Assembly: GCA_030622545.1 (NCBI GenBank)
Contig: JAUXGA010000001.1
Coordinates: 124,001 to 188,000 of the forward strand
Length of the DNA stretch: 64,000 nt
Direction: 5' to 3'
Source: a bacterium
GTDB taxonomy: Bacteria; Electryoneota; RPQS01; DYHQ01
Numbering within the stretch: the first letter of the stretch is position 1; each line of letters opens with the position of its first letter. The notes below the pieces were generated by a model, which was given only the letters and a program-made list of their open reading frames with translations, did not search any database and was not told the DNA's origin. A program made the translations under genes and the position numbers. Positions 28,849-38,905 of this stretch are shown here, one piece after another.

Positions 28849-29505
28849 CTATATCGCAAAAAAGAGTTTTCCCGGTTTGTGTTGCGTATCACCATCTTCA
28901 TCAATTTGGAACTCTCTTTTCACCAAATAGACTCGCGCCTCGACATCACGATATACTAGGGCTATAAAAGATCTTTCTCCATGATCCAAATGTCTTATAA
29001 GTGAAGTCGCAGAATCTCCATATTCCCGCGTTAGGATATCAAATAATTGTCTCTTTTCACAGTATGGTTCATCTATAAACAAGGCTACTTTTTCTTGTGG
29101 CTCAACCCATTCGAGAGAAGCATCACATTCCAAATAACTCTTCGTCTGCGTGTCGTATATGTAAGCATTCACGTGATGTGCAATCTTATCAGTTGGATTA
29201 TTAACAGCAACAACGTACTTTAATGTTTTAGCTTTCTCATGATTCTCCAATTTCAGGTCGCGTTCCTTCTCCTCGAGATTTTTATCCGATGTTATCTTCG
29301 CCTTTTCTTCGTCCCGATCGAACACTTTTATTGAACCGAAGAGAAAAGGTGCGACACTTACTCTCATCTGGTGTTGAAGAAGCTCCATCTGACCAGCATT
29401 CTGCATGCGCATAAGACGAGTTTCACGTGTATAGGAGTAACCGACAATTACTAATGCAAGAGTTACAACAACTAATCCCAGATTTAACCAGTCGCCTATC
29501 CACAT
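28849..29505 (-). CDS. Hypothetical protein with N-terminal TM segment
   Basis: RBS AGGAGG before MWIGDWLNLGLVVVTLALVIVG. Confidence 0.6.
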   Translation of the reverse strand: MWIGDWLNLGLVVVTLALVIVGYSYTRETRLMRMQNAGQMELLQHQMRVSVAPFLFGSIKVFDRDEEKAKITSDKNLEEKERDLKLENHEKAKTLKYVVAVNNPTDKIAHHVNAYIYDTQTKSYLECDASLEWVEPQEKVALFIDEPYCEKRQLFDILTREYGDSATSLIRHLDHGERSFIALVYRDVEARVYLVKREFQIDEDGDTQHKPGKLFFAI

Positions 29506-29584
29506 TGGTAATCCTCCTCGATTGTTGATTGCCGAACTGACAGTAACTATTCTTATGATAATTGTGTTCTGTTGTACACTACTA

Positions 29585-29866
29585 CTACACCTCCCCCAAC
29601 CAAAACACGTCCGGGGGTTCGGGTTCCCATTCCTCGAAGGGGTCGTTTTTGATGGCTTCAAGGGTGACATCGTGGGCGGCTTCCCACTCTTCTTTGGAAT
29701 CCCAAATGGCCAGTCCCACCAGCGCGCCGGAACGCTCGTCTTTCAATTGATGTACCTGCTGTAAGCCCTTCTGCTTTTTCATCACCTCGCCGAAGCGCCG
29801 CATCGAATCGATGAGCAGCGATTCCTTATCCGGGTATGGCCGGTGGATACCGATGGATACGAACAT
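29585..29866 (-). CDS. ABM-type (antibiotic biosynthesis monooxygenase-like) small protein
   Basis: Dimeric alpha/beta-barrel style sequence SALVGLAIWDSKEEWEAAH. Confidence 0.6.
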   Translation of the reverse strand: MFVSIGIHRPYPDKESLLIDSMRRFGEVMKKQKGLQQVHQLKDERSGALVGLAIWDSKEEWEAAHDVTLEAIKNDPFEEWEPEPPDVFWLGEV

Positions 29867-29898
29867 GTTTGTACTCTTATTGAAGGATTCCCTTTAAT

Positions 29899-30048
29899 TG
29901 TCATTCCCGCGAAAGCGGGAATCCACTCCCTCGGAAGTCATCATAGAAATCCAGCTATCAGCGATTGCTTTTTTATTTCTATGGTTATGCAGTTGGTCAC
30001 TCCCCGCGTAGGCGTCCCTTATGGATTCCCGCTTTCGCGGGAATGACA
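29899..30048. repeat. 150-bp MITE/REPIN-like element
   Basis: Perfect 27-bp terminal inverted repeats tgtcattcccgcgaaagcgggaatcca (29899-29925; 30022-30048). Confidence 0.75.
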
Positions 30049-30129
30049 CTTTTAACTACCTTTATGCGAATGATACTTCGGATTTTTAAAAGGAAAACCC
30101 CTTTGTCCCCCCGAAGGTGGGGGGATATT

Positions 30130-30462
30130 CTATACAGTAATCACGCTATCCGATTCGGTCAGGTAGGTGACGATTTCCTGCATATTGCTTTTGCGGCCAA
30201 CGGCGATTTTATCATCCAACTTGAAATGTCCGATGCACGTGCCGCAGCCGATAAGTTCGACTCCTGACGCGGCGAGTTCCTCCAGCTCGAACAACACCGG
30301 CGAGCCTTCCACTAACAGTTTCACTCCCGCGTTATAAAAAATGATTCGAGCCGGTTTCTTCTCCGCGATGAGCAGCTTTCGCAGGAAAGGTGCCATCAAT
30401 TTCTTGCCGAGTTCATCATCGCCATGTCCGAGTGTTTCGCTGTGAATGACAATCGTTTTCAC
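30130..30462 (-). CDS. DsrE-like protein resembling the C-terminal domain of YedF
   Basis: GTG start; CGTCIGHFKLDDKIAVGRKSNMQEIV; TusA domain of YedF absent. Confidence 0.7.
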   Translation of the reverse strand: MKTIVIHSETLGHGDDELGKKLMAPFLRKLLIAEKKPARIIFYNAGVKLLVEGSPVLFELEELAASGVELIGCGTCIGHFKLDDKIAVGRKSNMQEIVTYLTESDSVITV

Positions 30463-30467
30463 GTGTG

Positions 30468-30965
30468 TTAATTTCCTTCCGTCTTGCGGACTTTGCGGAA
30501 GAACGCGCTGAGTTTCTGCGATGCTTCGTCCGCCATCACGCCGGGAATCACCTCGCACCGGTGATTCAGTCGTTCATCTTCCAAAATGCGAAAAAGGGAG
30601 CCGGAAGCTCCCGCTTTGGGGTCCATCGCGCCGAAAACCACGACGGGAATTCTCGCCAGCACTATCGCGCCCGCGCACATCGGACACGGTTCGAGCGTGA
30701 CATACAGCACGCAGTCTTCGAGCCTGCGGCTGCCGAGGCTGGCCGCCGCCGCCGAAATCGCAATCATCTCGGCGTGGGCGGTGGGCTCCTGAAGAGTTTC
30801 GGTCTGATTGTGGCCTCGCCCGATAACGGACAGGCCGTGCACGACCACACAACCAATCGGCACCTCGCCGACGGCTTCGGCTTTTTCGGCTTCGGCGAGG
30901 GCTTCTCGCATCCAGCGTTCGTGGCTGCCGAAGAGAATTTCCGGTGGCGGGGTGCCGTTTTCCAT
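30468..30965 (-). CDS. tadA: tRNA adenosine(34) deaminase TadA
   Basis: AHAEM and PCPMCAGA zinc/deaminase motifs; start at MENGTPPP, 1 nt after tRNA-Arg. Confidence 0.92.
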   Translation of the reverse strand: MENGTPPPEILFGSHERWMREALAEAEKAEAVGEVPIGCVVVHGLSVIGRGHNQTETLQEPTAHAEMIAISAAAASLGSRRLEDCVLYVTLEPCPMCAGAIVLARIPVVVFGAMDPKAGASGSLFRILEDERLNHRCEVIPGVMADEASQKLSAFFRKVRKTEGN

Positions 30966-30966
30966 G

Positions 30967-31040
30967 TACGCCCGAAGGGATTCGAACCCCCAACCTTCTG
31001 GTCCGTAGCCAGACGCTCTATCCAGTTGAGCTACGGGCGC
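30967..31040 (-). tRNA. tRNA-Arg (anticodon ACG)
   Basis: GCGCCCGTAGCTCAACTGGATAGAG..., loop CTACGGA. Confidence 0.95.
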
Positions 31041-31216
31041 ATTTTTACGAACTTTAAATATACAAGAATTTCTTGTCATAGTCAAGCGTTTCTTTTCGAC
31101 TGCAATTCTTTTATAATTATTAGCTTATGTATCTATCCCTGCTATTAATGTTTCTATCGCACGTTTTGAATTCCTATTGACAATATGGAAATAAATGCTA
31201 TATTTTTAAGCTTATA

Positions 31217-32317
31217 ATGAAAACTATCCTGAGGAGTCCCATGCGTAAATCATTCCTATGTCTTTTCGCTCTGCTAACGATGACGTTCATAGCCCACGCC
31301 GAGCAACTCCAGAGTTCGGCGAGCGCCGACAGCGTGCCACCTGAAAGCACGGCTGCTGTTCAGGCGCAACCGGACAGTCAGATGACCGAAACCCACGGCG
31401 GGGCAGGCGCGGAAATACAGATGAAACCGGTTGAAAAGAAGCCGCTGGGTTTGGCCGATTTCCTATTCACCGGCAAATATCTCGCATTTCTGATTCTGAT
31501 GATTGTCGGTTTGGTGCTGTTGCTCACTCGCAAGGTGAATCTCTGGATTCGAATCGGCGTGATGGCGGTCGCGTTCGTGTTGTTTGGATTGGATTACATT
31601 TTCCCGCTGCATCCCAGCCCGATGTGTGCTTTAACGAAATTCTTCATGTTCAAATTCACGTGGGGTAAATTCTTCCCGGCGTTCACCGCGGTTGTGCTGG
31701 CGATGTTCATCCCGAGTCTCATCGGAAGAAAACTTTTCTGCGGCTGGGTTTGCCCGTTAGGTGCGCTTCAAGAGTTGGTCAATAAGATTCCTTTTAAATT
31801 CCGCTGGAAACAGTTCAATTTCACTGCTTTCAATTCAGTTCGGATGTCGCTCTTGGTGATGTTCATCCTGACGTTTTTCATGGCGCAAGAGCAAATACGA
31901 ATGCTCGCCGAAAGGGTGGACGCTGATTTTTCAAGCCGCATGTGGACCGCGTTTTCGGCGTATAATCTCTATGATCCGGTCAATTTTTTCGAGCTTCTGC
32001 ACTGGCATATCGACACGCTTTTTGTTATCATGTTTGCAGTTTTGATTATCTCGAGCCTGATTCTGTACCGGCCGTTCTGCTACCTTATCTGTCCCATTGG
32101 CGCGTTGACGTGGCTCTTTGAAATAATCGCACCGGGAAGAGTTCGCGTTGATCATAAAGTTTGCACGAAATGTCTGGAATGCGTTGACGCCAGTCCCTGT
32201 CCGACCATCGCGAAACTCGTCGATGAGAAAACGAAGTTCGCACCCGACTGCACTTCCTGCGGCGAATGTCTGAATGTCTGCAAGGAGAACGCGATTAAAT
32301 TCAGTTTCAAGCGCTGA
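31217..32317 (+). CDS. Membrane polyferredoxin (NapH/PceC-like 4Fe-4S protein)
   Basis: [24 protein letters not shown]-terminal CTKCLECV and [11 protein letters not shown] ferredoxin motifs. Confidence 0.85.
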   Translation: MKTILRSPMRKSFLCLFALLTMTFIAHAEQLQSSASADSVPPESTAAVQAQPDSQMTETHGGAGAEIQMKPVEKKPLGLADFLFTGKYLAFLILMIVGLVLLLTRKVNLWIRIGVMAVAFVLFGLDYIFPLHPSPMCALTKFFMFKFTWGKFFPAFTAVVLAMFIPSLIGRKLFCGWVCPLGALQELVNKIPFKFRWKQFNFTAFNSVRMSLLVMFILTFFMAQEQIRMLAERVDADFSSRMWTAFSAYNLYDPVNFFELLHWHIDTLFVIMFAVLIISSLILYRPFCYLICPIGALTWLFEIIAPGRVRVDHKVCTKCLECVDASPCPTIAKLVDEKTKFAPDCTSCGECLNVCKENAIKFSFKR

Positions 32318-32333
32318 TTAGATCCGAGAATCA

Positions 32334-33656
32334 ATGAATTTTATTCAACTGATCTCCTTGCCTGTTGGAGGGATGGTAATAGGTTTCGTCGGTTTGTTCG
32401 CCATCAGCGCCATCCGCGAGAAAAAGCCCCGGGCAGTCTTGATCAGTATCGCTGGATTCCTGGTGCTCAGCATTGCATGGTTAGCGGTATACGTTTTCAA
32501 CTCACCGACCGATAATGTTTTGATTATTCCTTTGTTGGTCGCGGTTCTTTTTATATTACTCTTCTATTTGCCGAGTGGAGCCCGAAAATCCTTGCGCATA
32601 GATGACAATGGCGAGAGAGTCGACGAGCGCGATGTGATTTTCGCGCGCGAAGAATATCTTCCCGGCACCGAGAAGTATGAGAAATACTATGCGATGCATC
32701 CGGAATTTAAGGCAATCGATGACAGGATCCGAGCATTACCAAGTTTTTTAAAACCAGGCGGGCGTTACTATGACTCGTCTCGTTCTCAACACATTAAATC
32801 AGCATTTAAAATACTCGAGGATTTCGCTCGCACTGTCGACGGGAATGTGAGTTCAGACCGAATTCAAGTTGAATCTGCCGAGATGACGTTGAAAGTTAAG
32901 GAGTGGGTTCGACGAATGGGCGCGGGTGACGTCGGCATCGCCGAACTGAAATCACGCTATATCTATTCTCACGTTGGCCGCGGACCTGAATCTTGGGGCG
33001 CGCCGATTGAAAACAACCATCGGTTCGCTGTTGTTTTTGCTCTTGAGATGGATTATAATTCGGTTCGAGTTGCACCGAGACTCCCTATTACAGAAGAGAC
33101 AGTGTTGCAGTACTTCCGGGGAGCTCAAATATCAACTTTCTTGGCGCACCAGATTAGAACGTGGGGTTATTCGGCGCGCGCTCACGTTGCTAACAGCAAT
33201 TATCAGATCATGCTTCCTCCGGTAGCGCACGATGCTGGACTCGGAGAACTTGGGCGATTCGGCTTTCTGATTTCACCCAGATTCGGCGCCAGAATTCGCT
33301 TGGGCGCTGTGACAACCGATCTACCGCTCATACCGGATAAACCGATTACGTTTGGCGTTCAGGATTTTTGTGAGAAATGCTCAAAATGCGCAACGAATTG
33401 TCCCGCTGGCGCCATTGAAAAGGGAAACAAGGTACTGGTTCGCGGCGTGGAGAAGTGGAAACTGAATGTAGAGAAATGTCTTATGCATTGGCGAATACTT
33501 GGCACGGATTGCGGTTTGTGCATGAGGGTTTGCCCATTCAGCCATCCTCCAACGTTTGTGCATAACATAGTACGTACCAGCCTTCGTCACTCTTCATTTG
33601 CGCGTACTGTTTCTGTGTACGGTGATGATCTTTTTTATGGTCAGAAATTATCGTAA
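32334..33656 (+). CDS. Reductive dehalogenase-like protein with N-terminal TM anchors
   Basis: GLGELGRFGFLISPRFGARIRLGAVTTDLPL; CEKCSKCATNCP and DCGLCMRVCPF; TM helices instead of a Tat signal. Confidence 0.78.
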   Translation: MNFIQLISLPVGGMVIGFVGLFAISAIREKKPRAVLISIAGFLVLSIAWLAVYVFNSPTDNVLIIPLLVAVLFILLFYLPSGARKSLRIDDNGERVDERDVIFAREEYLPGTEKYEKYYAMHPEFKAIDDRIRALPSFLKPGGRYYDSSRSQHIKSAFKILEDFARTVDGNVSSDRIQVESAEMTLKVKEWVRRMGAGDVGIAELKSRYIYSHVGRGPESWGAPIENNHRFAVVFALEMDYNSVRVAPRLPITEETVLQYFRGAQISTFLAHQIRTWGYSARAHVANSNYQIMLPPVAHDAGLGELGRFGFLISPRFGARIRLGAVTTDLPLIPDKPITFGVQDFCEKCSKCATNCPAGAIEKGNKVLVRGVEKWKLNVEKCLMHWRILGTDCGLCMRVCPFSHPPTFVHNIVRTSLRHSSFARTVSVYGDDLFYGQKLS

Positions 33657-33800
33657 GGATTCATAGTAAAAATGGTTTCACGGCGACGACTGTGCGACCT
33701 GAGAAATTCCTTTCGCTGATGAAAGATTTCCCCGTTGAATTTCGCATCGAGGAGGTGGACAAATCGAGTCTGTTCTGTGTGATGATTCCTCGCAAGTAAC

Positions 33801-34682
33801 ATGAAAAACGTCGTTGTCATTGGAGCAGGTCCCGCGGGAATCGCGACCGCGATTCAATTGAAGCGTCACAATATTGAGCCGGTGCTTTTCGAGCAAAATG
33901 ATGTCGGCGGTCTTTTAAGGAATGCGAATCTTGTCGAGAATTACCCCGGCTTCCCGGAAGGCATCACCGGCTCGGCTCTCGCAGGACTTTTTAAACAGCA
34001 ACTAAGAAATACCAACGTGCCGGTCATCAATGAAAAAGTTCTGGAATTGGAATTTCGAGAGGAAACATTTCTCACAAAAACAGAACGACGAACAGTCCAA
34101 TCTCCAATCGTCGTCATTGCTACTGGAACAGTACCGAAAACAACGTCGCACGTTATTCCGGAAAACATTAAGTCACGAATCCTATGCGAAGTCTATCCGA
34201 TACTCGGCTCGAGGAATAAGAAAATTGCTATCATTGGAGCAGGAGATGCCGCTTTCGATTATGCTCTTTCGCTGTCAGCCGAAAACGAAGTTCTCATTTT
34301 GAATAGAGGAGTGGGCACGAAATGTCTGCCGTTGCTTCGGGAACGATGCGAAGCGATTAAAAATATTGCTTGCATGGAGAATATCAACGTGCAGGAAATT
34401 AAAGAGAACGGCTCGGGTATTTTATTGGAATGCACAAGGAATAATTCGGAACGTGCTCGCATAACTGCGGACTATGTGATTTTCGCTGTCGGAAGAAATC
34501 CGTGTCTGAATTTTCTTGGCCCAATGCTGCAGCAGGACTCTGAGCGATTACAGCAAGAAAAAAAGCTTTATTTCGTGGGGGATGTTAAGAATGGTCTCTT
34601 CAGACAAACTGCGATTAGTGTGGGAGATGGCGTGAAAGCCGCGATGGAGATTGCTAAAACGATGGAGAGGGATGCTCAGTGA
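33801..34682 (+). CDS. FAD-dependent pyridine nucleotide-disulphide oxidoreductase family protein
   Basis: VIGAGPAGIATAIQL, IIGAGDAAFDYAL, FAVGRNP. Confidence 0.85.
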   Translation: MKNVVVIGAGPAGIATAIQLKRHNIEPVLFEQNDVGGLLRNANLVENYPGFPEGITGSALAGLFKQQLRNTNVPVINEKVLELEFREETFLTKTERRTVQSPIVVIATGTVPKTTSHVIPENIKSRILCEVYPILGSRNKKIAIIGAGDAAFDYALSLSAENEVLILNRGVGTKCLPLLRERCEAIKNIACMENINVQEIKENGSGILLECTRNNSERARITADYVIFAVGRNPCLNFLGPMLQQDSERLQQEKKLYFVGDVKNGLFRQTAISVGDGVKAAMEIAKTMERDAQ

Positions 34683-35632
34683 AAATCCTTGCGAAAACCG
34701 GCGAGGAAAACATTGCGATGGTTTATATCGCACAACTTAAAAACGAACGGCTTATCGAATTTGTCGAATCCGTACAGCCGCCGCTCTCGCGCGAAGATAA
34801 ATGGGTGCTCATTATCTCAACGCTGTACGGGTGTCCTGTCGGTTGTCGTTTTTGCGATGCGGGGAATTTCTATCAAGGAAAGCTTTCGAAAGGAGAGTTA
34901 CTCGCGCAGATAGACTACATGGTCACAAGACGTTTTTCTAATAGAAGAATACCTGTCAAGAAATTCAAGATTCAGTTCGCGCGCATGGGGGATCCGGCTT
35001 TGAATCCCCATGTGCTCGAAGTGCTTGAAGCTCTGCCGGAGTTGTATGACGCTCCGGGGCTGCTGCCTTCGATTTCTTCCATCGCACCGGAATCGTGTGA
35101 CAAATTCTTCGAGCGCTTGCTGGATATCAAGAAGAAATACTACACGGAGAGATTTCAGCTTCAATTCTCGATTCATACCACGGATACAAAAAAGAGAGAT
35201 TGGCTGATACCCGTCAAGAAATGGAGTTTTGAAAGAATTGCCGACTACAGCAATGAATTTTTCGACAGTGGAAGCAAGAAAATCGCTCTGAATTTTGCAC
35301 TTGCGGAAGGAATGCCGGTCGAAGCGGATGTTCTATTGCGCCATTTCGACCCCGCTCAATTCTTGATAAAAATCACACCTGTGAATCCAACTTATCGAGC
35401 ACAGGAGAACGGAATAGCATCGCATATCCTTCCAGAGAGCGAGGATTATGAAATTGTTTCCGCATTGAGGAATTTGGGCTACGAAGTTATCCTGAGCATC
35501 GGCGAGCTGACCGAAAATAACATCGGCAGCAATTGCGGACAACATATCATGAACTATTTGCGAGAGAAAGACAGTGTTGCGGGAGCGTACTCGTATTCGC
35601 TCGAGAAGATTGAAGCACATACCTTAGCTTAA
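34679..35632 (+). CDS. RlmN-like radical SAM protein
   Basis: GCPVGCRFCDAG cluster motif; RlmN-like MVYIA start and KITPVNPT; GTG start overlaps upstream stop. Confidence 0.8.
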   Translation: MKILAKTGEENIAMVYIAQLKNERLIEFVESVQPPLSREDKWVLIISTLYGCPVGCRFCDAGNFYQGKLSKGELLAQIDYMVTRRFSNRRIPVKKFKIQFARMGDPALNPHVLEVLEALPELYDAPGLLPSISSIAPESCDKFFERLLDIKKKYYTERFQLQFSIHTTDTKKRDWLIPVKKWSFERIADYSNEFFDSGSKKIALNFALAEGMPVEADVLLRHFDPAQFLIKITPVNPTYRAQENGIASHILPESEDYEIVSALRNLGYEVILSIGELTENNIGSNCGQHIMNYLREKDSVAGAYSYSLEKIEAHTLA

Positions 35633-35644
35633 TAGGAGCAGACA

Positions 35645-36073
35645 ATGGCACAAGCGAAACAGGGTGATACCGTCAAGGTACATTACACAGGGAAATTGGA
35701 GGATGGAATGGTATTCGACAGCTCCTTGGACCGGGAACCGCTGCAATTTAAAATCGGTGAGATGGCGGTCATCGAGGGTTTTGAACAGATGGTTTCCGGT
35801 ATGAATCCGGGCGATAAAAAAACTCAGACAATTCCCGCGGAGCAGGCGTATGGTCCCCACAACGAGGAATTGCTCCTTGAAATCGAGCGACATGAACTTC
35901 CGAAGGATTTGGATCCTCAAGTGGGACAGATTTTGGAAGGCGGCAAACAAGATGGTGAGAGAGTTTCTTTTAAAGTAAAAGCCGTTTCGGAAAAGACCGT
36001 AACTCTGGACGCCAATCATCCTCTCGCCGGAGAAAATTTGATTTTCGAGATTGAGCTTGTAGAAATCGTTTAA
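35645..36073 (+). CDS. FKBP-type peptidyl-prolyl isomerase, SlyD-like
   Basis: VKVHYTGKLEDGMVFDSS...IPAEQAYG...LDANHPLAGENL. Confidence 0.93.
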   Translation: MAQAKQGDTVKVHYTGKLEDGMVFDSSLDREPLQFKIGEMAVIEGFEQMVSGMNPGDKKTQTIPAEQAYGPHNEELLLEIERHELPKDLDPQVGQILEGGKQDGERVSFKVKAVSEKTVTLDANHPLAGENLIFEIELVEIV

Positions 36074-36090
36074 TTATTTTCGGGAGCAAT

Positions 36091-36633
36091 GTGAAATTCC
36101 CTCCGTTCGTGCATTCGTTTCCCGCGCCTGCGGTTTTGATTGGTTGCGGGACGATTAACCATCCGAATATCATCACCTGCTCGTGGTTCGGAACCGTTTG
36201 TTCAGAGCCTCCGATGGTCAGCGTCTCGGTGAGAAAACCGCGCTTCAGCTATCATCTGATTCATGAAACCCGCGAGTTCACCGCAAACCTACCGCTCCGC
36301 TCGCAAATTGATATTATCGAATATTGCGGAACAAAATCCGGGCGCGATGTTGATAAATTCAAGAAGCTCGGTTTAACAGCAGTGCCGTGCCCGCCACTTG
36401 AGAACGCTCCCATGATTGCCGAGTGTTTTTTGGTTTTAGCGTGCAAGGTTACGCAGACGCTTGAGCTCGGTTCTCATGATATTTTCATCGCCGAAGTCGT
36501 CAGCATTCACGGCGATGAGAAAGCCATTCTCCCCAATGGACGACCCGATCCTTGTCCATCCGAACAGGTTGTTTATTTGAACGGCAAATACTGGAGCCTG
36601 ACCGAAATTCAAGATCGCGTTTATCAGAAATAA
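36091..36633 (+). CDS. Flavin reductase-like domain protein
   Basis: [42 protein letters not shown]. Confidence 0.85.
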   Translation: MKFPPFVHSFPAPAVLIGCGTINHPNIITCSWFGTVCSEPPMVSVSVRKPRFSYHLIHETREFTANLPLRSQIDIIEYCGTKSGRDVDKFKKLGLTAVPCPPLENAPMIAECFLVLACKVTQTLELGSHDIFIAEVVSIHGDEKAILPNGRPDPCPSEQVVYLNGKYWSLTEIQDRVYQK

Positions 36634-36646
36634 GGAAACAGTCATT

Positions 36647-38389
36647 GTGAAATCGCCGAAGAATCCGAATGAAGATAAACAAAATATGAACACAGAAAAA
36701 ATACCTCCGTCTCTTCATTTTATCCGAGCTATTGTCGCGGATGATTTGAAGACAGGCAAATATGGAGGCCGGGTTCACACGAGGTTTCCGCCGGAACCGA
36801 ATGGTTATCTGCATATCGGACATGCGAAATCCATCTGCTTGAATTTCGGAATTGCCGCCGAGAATGAAGGCGGACTCTGCAACCTGCGCTTCGACGACAC
36901 GAATCCAATCAAAGAAGAGCTTGAATACGTCAAATCAATTTTAGAGGATGTGCGATGGCTCGGCTTCGATTGGGAAGATAGACTGTACTACGCGTCCGAT
37001 TACTTCGAGCAGCTCTATGAATACGCCGTGCAGCTCATTAAAAAAGGCAAGGCGTATGTTTGCGATTTAAGCGCAGATGAAATCCGGGAATACCGCGGCA
37101 CGTTGACGAAACCGGGTAAGGAAAGCCCTTATCGAAATCGTCCTATCGAAGAGAATTTGAATCTTTTCGAGCGCATGCGCGCCGGAGAATTCGACGACGG
37201 TTCCCGCGTGCTCCGAGGGAAGATTGATATGGCATCCGGAAATTTAAATATGCGCGACCCGATTATCTATCGCGTTCTTCGTGCGACGCATCACCGGACG
37301 GGCGACAAATGGTACATCTATCCGATGTATGATTTCACCCATGGCCTTTCGGATTCCATCGAACGAATAACCCATTCGATTTGCACACTGGAATTTGAGG
37401 ATCACCGTCCGCTATATGACTGGGCACTTGATGAGTTGGACGTCTATCATCCGCAACAAATCGAATTCGCGCGGCTGAATCTCACCTACACCGTGATGAG
37501 CAAACGGAAGCTGTTGGAGCTGGTGCGGGAAGGATATGTTTCCGGGTGGGACGATCCGCGCATGCCGACCATTTCAGGTTTGCGTCGGCGCGGCTACACA
37601 CCGGAATCCATACGCGATTTTTCCAATCGTATCGGTGTGTCCAAGAAGGACAGCATGATTGAAATCGCGCAGCTCGAACACTGTATTCGCGAGGATTTGA
37701 ACCAGCGAGCACCGAGAGTCATGGCGGTGCTGCGTCCTCTGCGAGTGGTGATTGATAATTATCCCGAAGGTCAGGACGAAGAACTCGATGCTGTCAACAA
37801 TCCTGAAGATTCTTCTATGGGAACGCGGAAGGTTCCGTTTTCGCGTGTCATCTACATAGAGCAGGACGATTTCCGTGAAGACCCGCCGAAGAAATTCTTC
37901 CGGTTGGCTCCCGGTCGTGAAGTGAGATTGCGCTACGCGTATTTCATCACCTGCATCAGCGTCGTCAAAGATGAACAGACCGGCGAAATAATCGAGCTGC
38001 ACTGCACCTATGATCCGCAGACGAAGGGAGGGGATTCTCCGGATGGACGAAAAGTTAAAGCGACTTTACATTGGGTATCCGCCGCCCATGCCATCGAAGC
38101 CGAAGTTCGTCTGTATGCTCATCTGTTTGTGAAACGGAATCCAATGGAGGAGGAAGAGGGTTCTGATTTCAAATCTAATTTGAATCCGAAATCACTCGAG
38201 ATATTGAAATCATGTAAAGTTGAACCGAGTCTGGTTGGAGCAACACTGGGAAGTCGCTATCAATTCGAAAGAATGGGTTATTTCTGCGTCGATTCTGTCG
38301 ATTCAAAACCCAACGCCCTCGTCTTTAACCGAACCGTCACCTTGCGCGATGCCTGGGTGAAAATCGAGAAAGCGCAGAAGAAAAAATAA
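36647..38389 (+). CDS. glnS: Glutaminyl-tRNA synthetase
   Basis: [35 protein letters not shown]. Confidence 0.95.
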   Translation: MKSPKNPNEDKQNMNTEKIPPSLHFIRAIVADDLKTGKYGGRVHTRFPPEPNGYLHIGHAKSICLNFGIAAENEGGLCNLRFDDTNPIKEELEYVKSILEDVRWLGFDWEDRLYYASDYFEQLYEYAVQLIKKGKAYVCDLSADEIREYRGTLTKPGKESPYRNRPIEENLNLFERMRAGEFDDGSRVLRGKIDMASGNLNMRDPIIYRVLRATHHRTGDKWYIYPMYDFTHGLSDSIERITHSICTLEFEDHRPLYDWALDELDVYHPQQIEFARLNLTYTVMSKRKLLELVREGYVSGWDDPRMPTISGLRRRGYTPESIRDFSNRIGVSKKDSMIEIAQLEHCIREDLNQRAPRVMAVLRPLRVVIDNYPEGQDEELDAVNNPEDSSMGTRKVPFSRVIYIEQDDFREDPPKKFFRLAPGREVRLRYAYFITCISVVKDEQTGEIIELHCTYDPQTKGGDSPDGRKVKATLHWVSAAHAIEAEVRLYAHLFVKRNPMEEEEGSDFKSNLNPKSLEILKSCKVEPSLVGATLGSRYQFERMGYFCVDSVDSKPNALVFNRTVTLRDAWVKIEKAQKKK

Positions 38390-38648
38390 TCACCGTTTTC
38401 CACCGAGGTAAATCCCCTGATCTGCCCGGAATGTTAAAGTTGTCTCGCCGTTGTTGGTCTCCAGACCGGCAATGGCGAGTTCCGGCCGGGTTACGCGCGA
38501 AAAGTTTATCGGCTGGCGTATAGCAACAAACGGACAAGGCAGGCCTTGTCCCTACGGCTCGGCGAGTTACCATTTCCCCGCAGCAATGTCACAATAAAAT
38601 GCAATAGTCCTTGATATTTCTATAAATACAACCTCGAAATAAAAAGAA

Positions 38649-38682
38649 AAAGGCCAATTCCTCAGATGGAATAGGCCTTTTT
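38649..38682. terminator. Bidirectional hairpin between glnS and tRNA-Gln
   Basis: AAAAGGCC.ATTCC/GGAAT.GGCCTTTT with T-runs. Confidence 0.65.
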
Positions 38683-38687
38683 ACGAG

Positions 38688-38759
38688 CTGGAGAGCAGGG
38701 ATTTGAACCCCGATTGGCGGATCCAGAGTCCGCTGTCTTGCCAATTAGACGACTCCCCA
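38688..38759 (-). tRNA. tRNA-Gln (anticodon CTG)
   Basis: TGGGGAGTCGTCTAATTGG start, CTCTGGA loop, paired acceptor. Confidence 0.95.
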
Positions 38760-38905
38760 AAAAAGCGATAGAATCGCTTAAGCAGAAATATAATCATTGG
38801 ATTGCTTTTTCGCAAGCCCTTTTTTCGAGACTTACGGCTGGCCGGACTTTTGCAAGGAATTTCCCAGAAGTGTCGAATGTCGAACCAATTGTCTGGAGAA
38901 ACACC

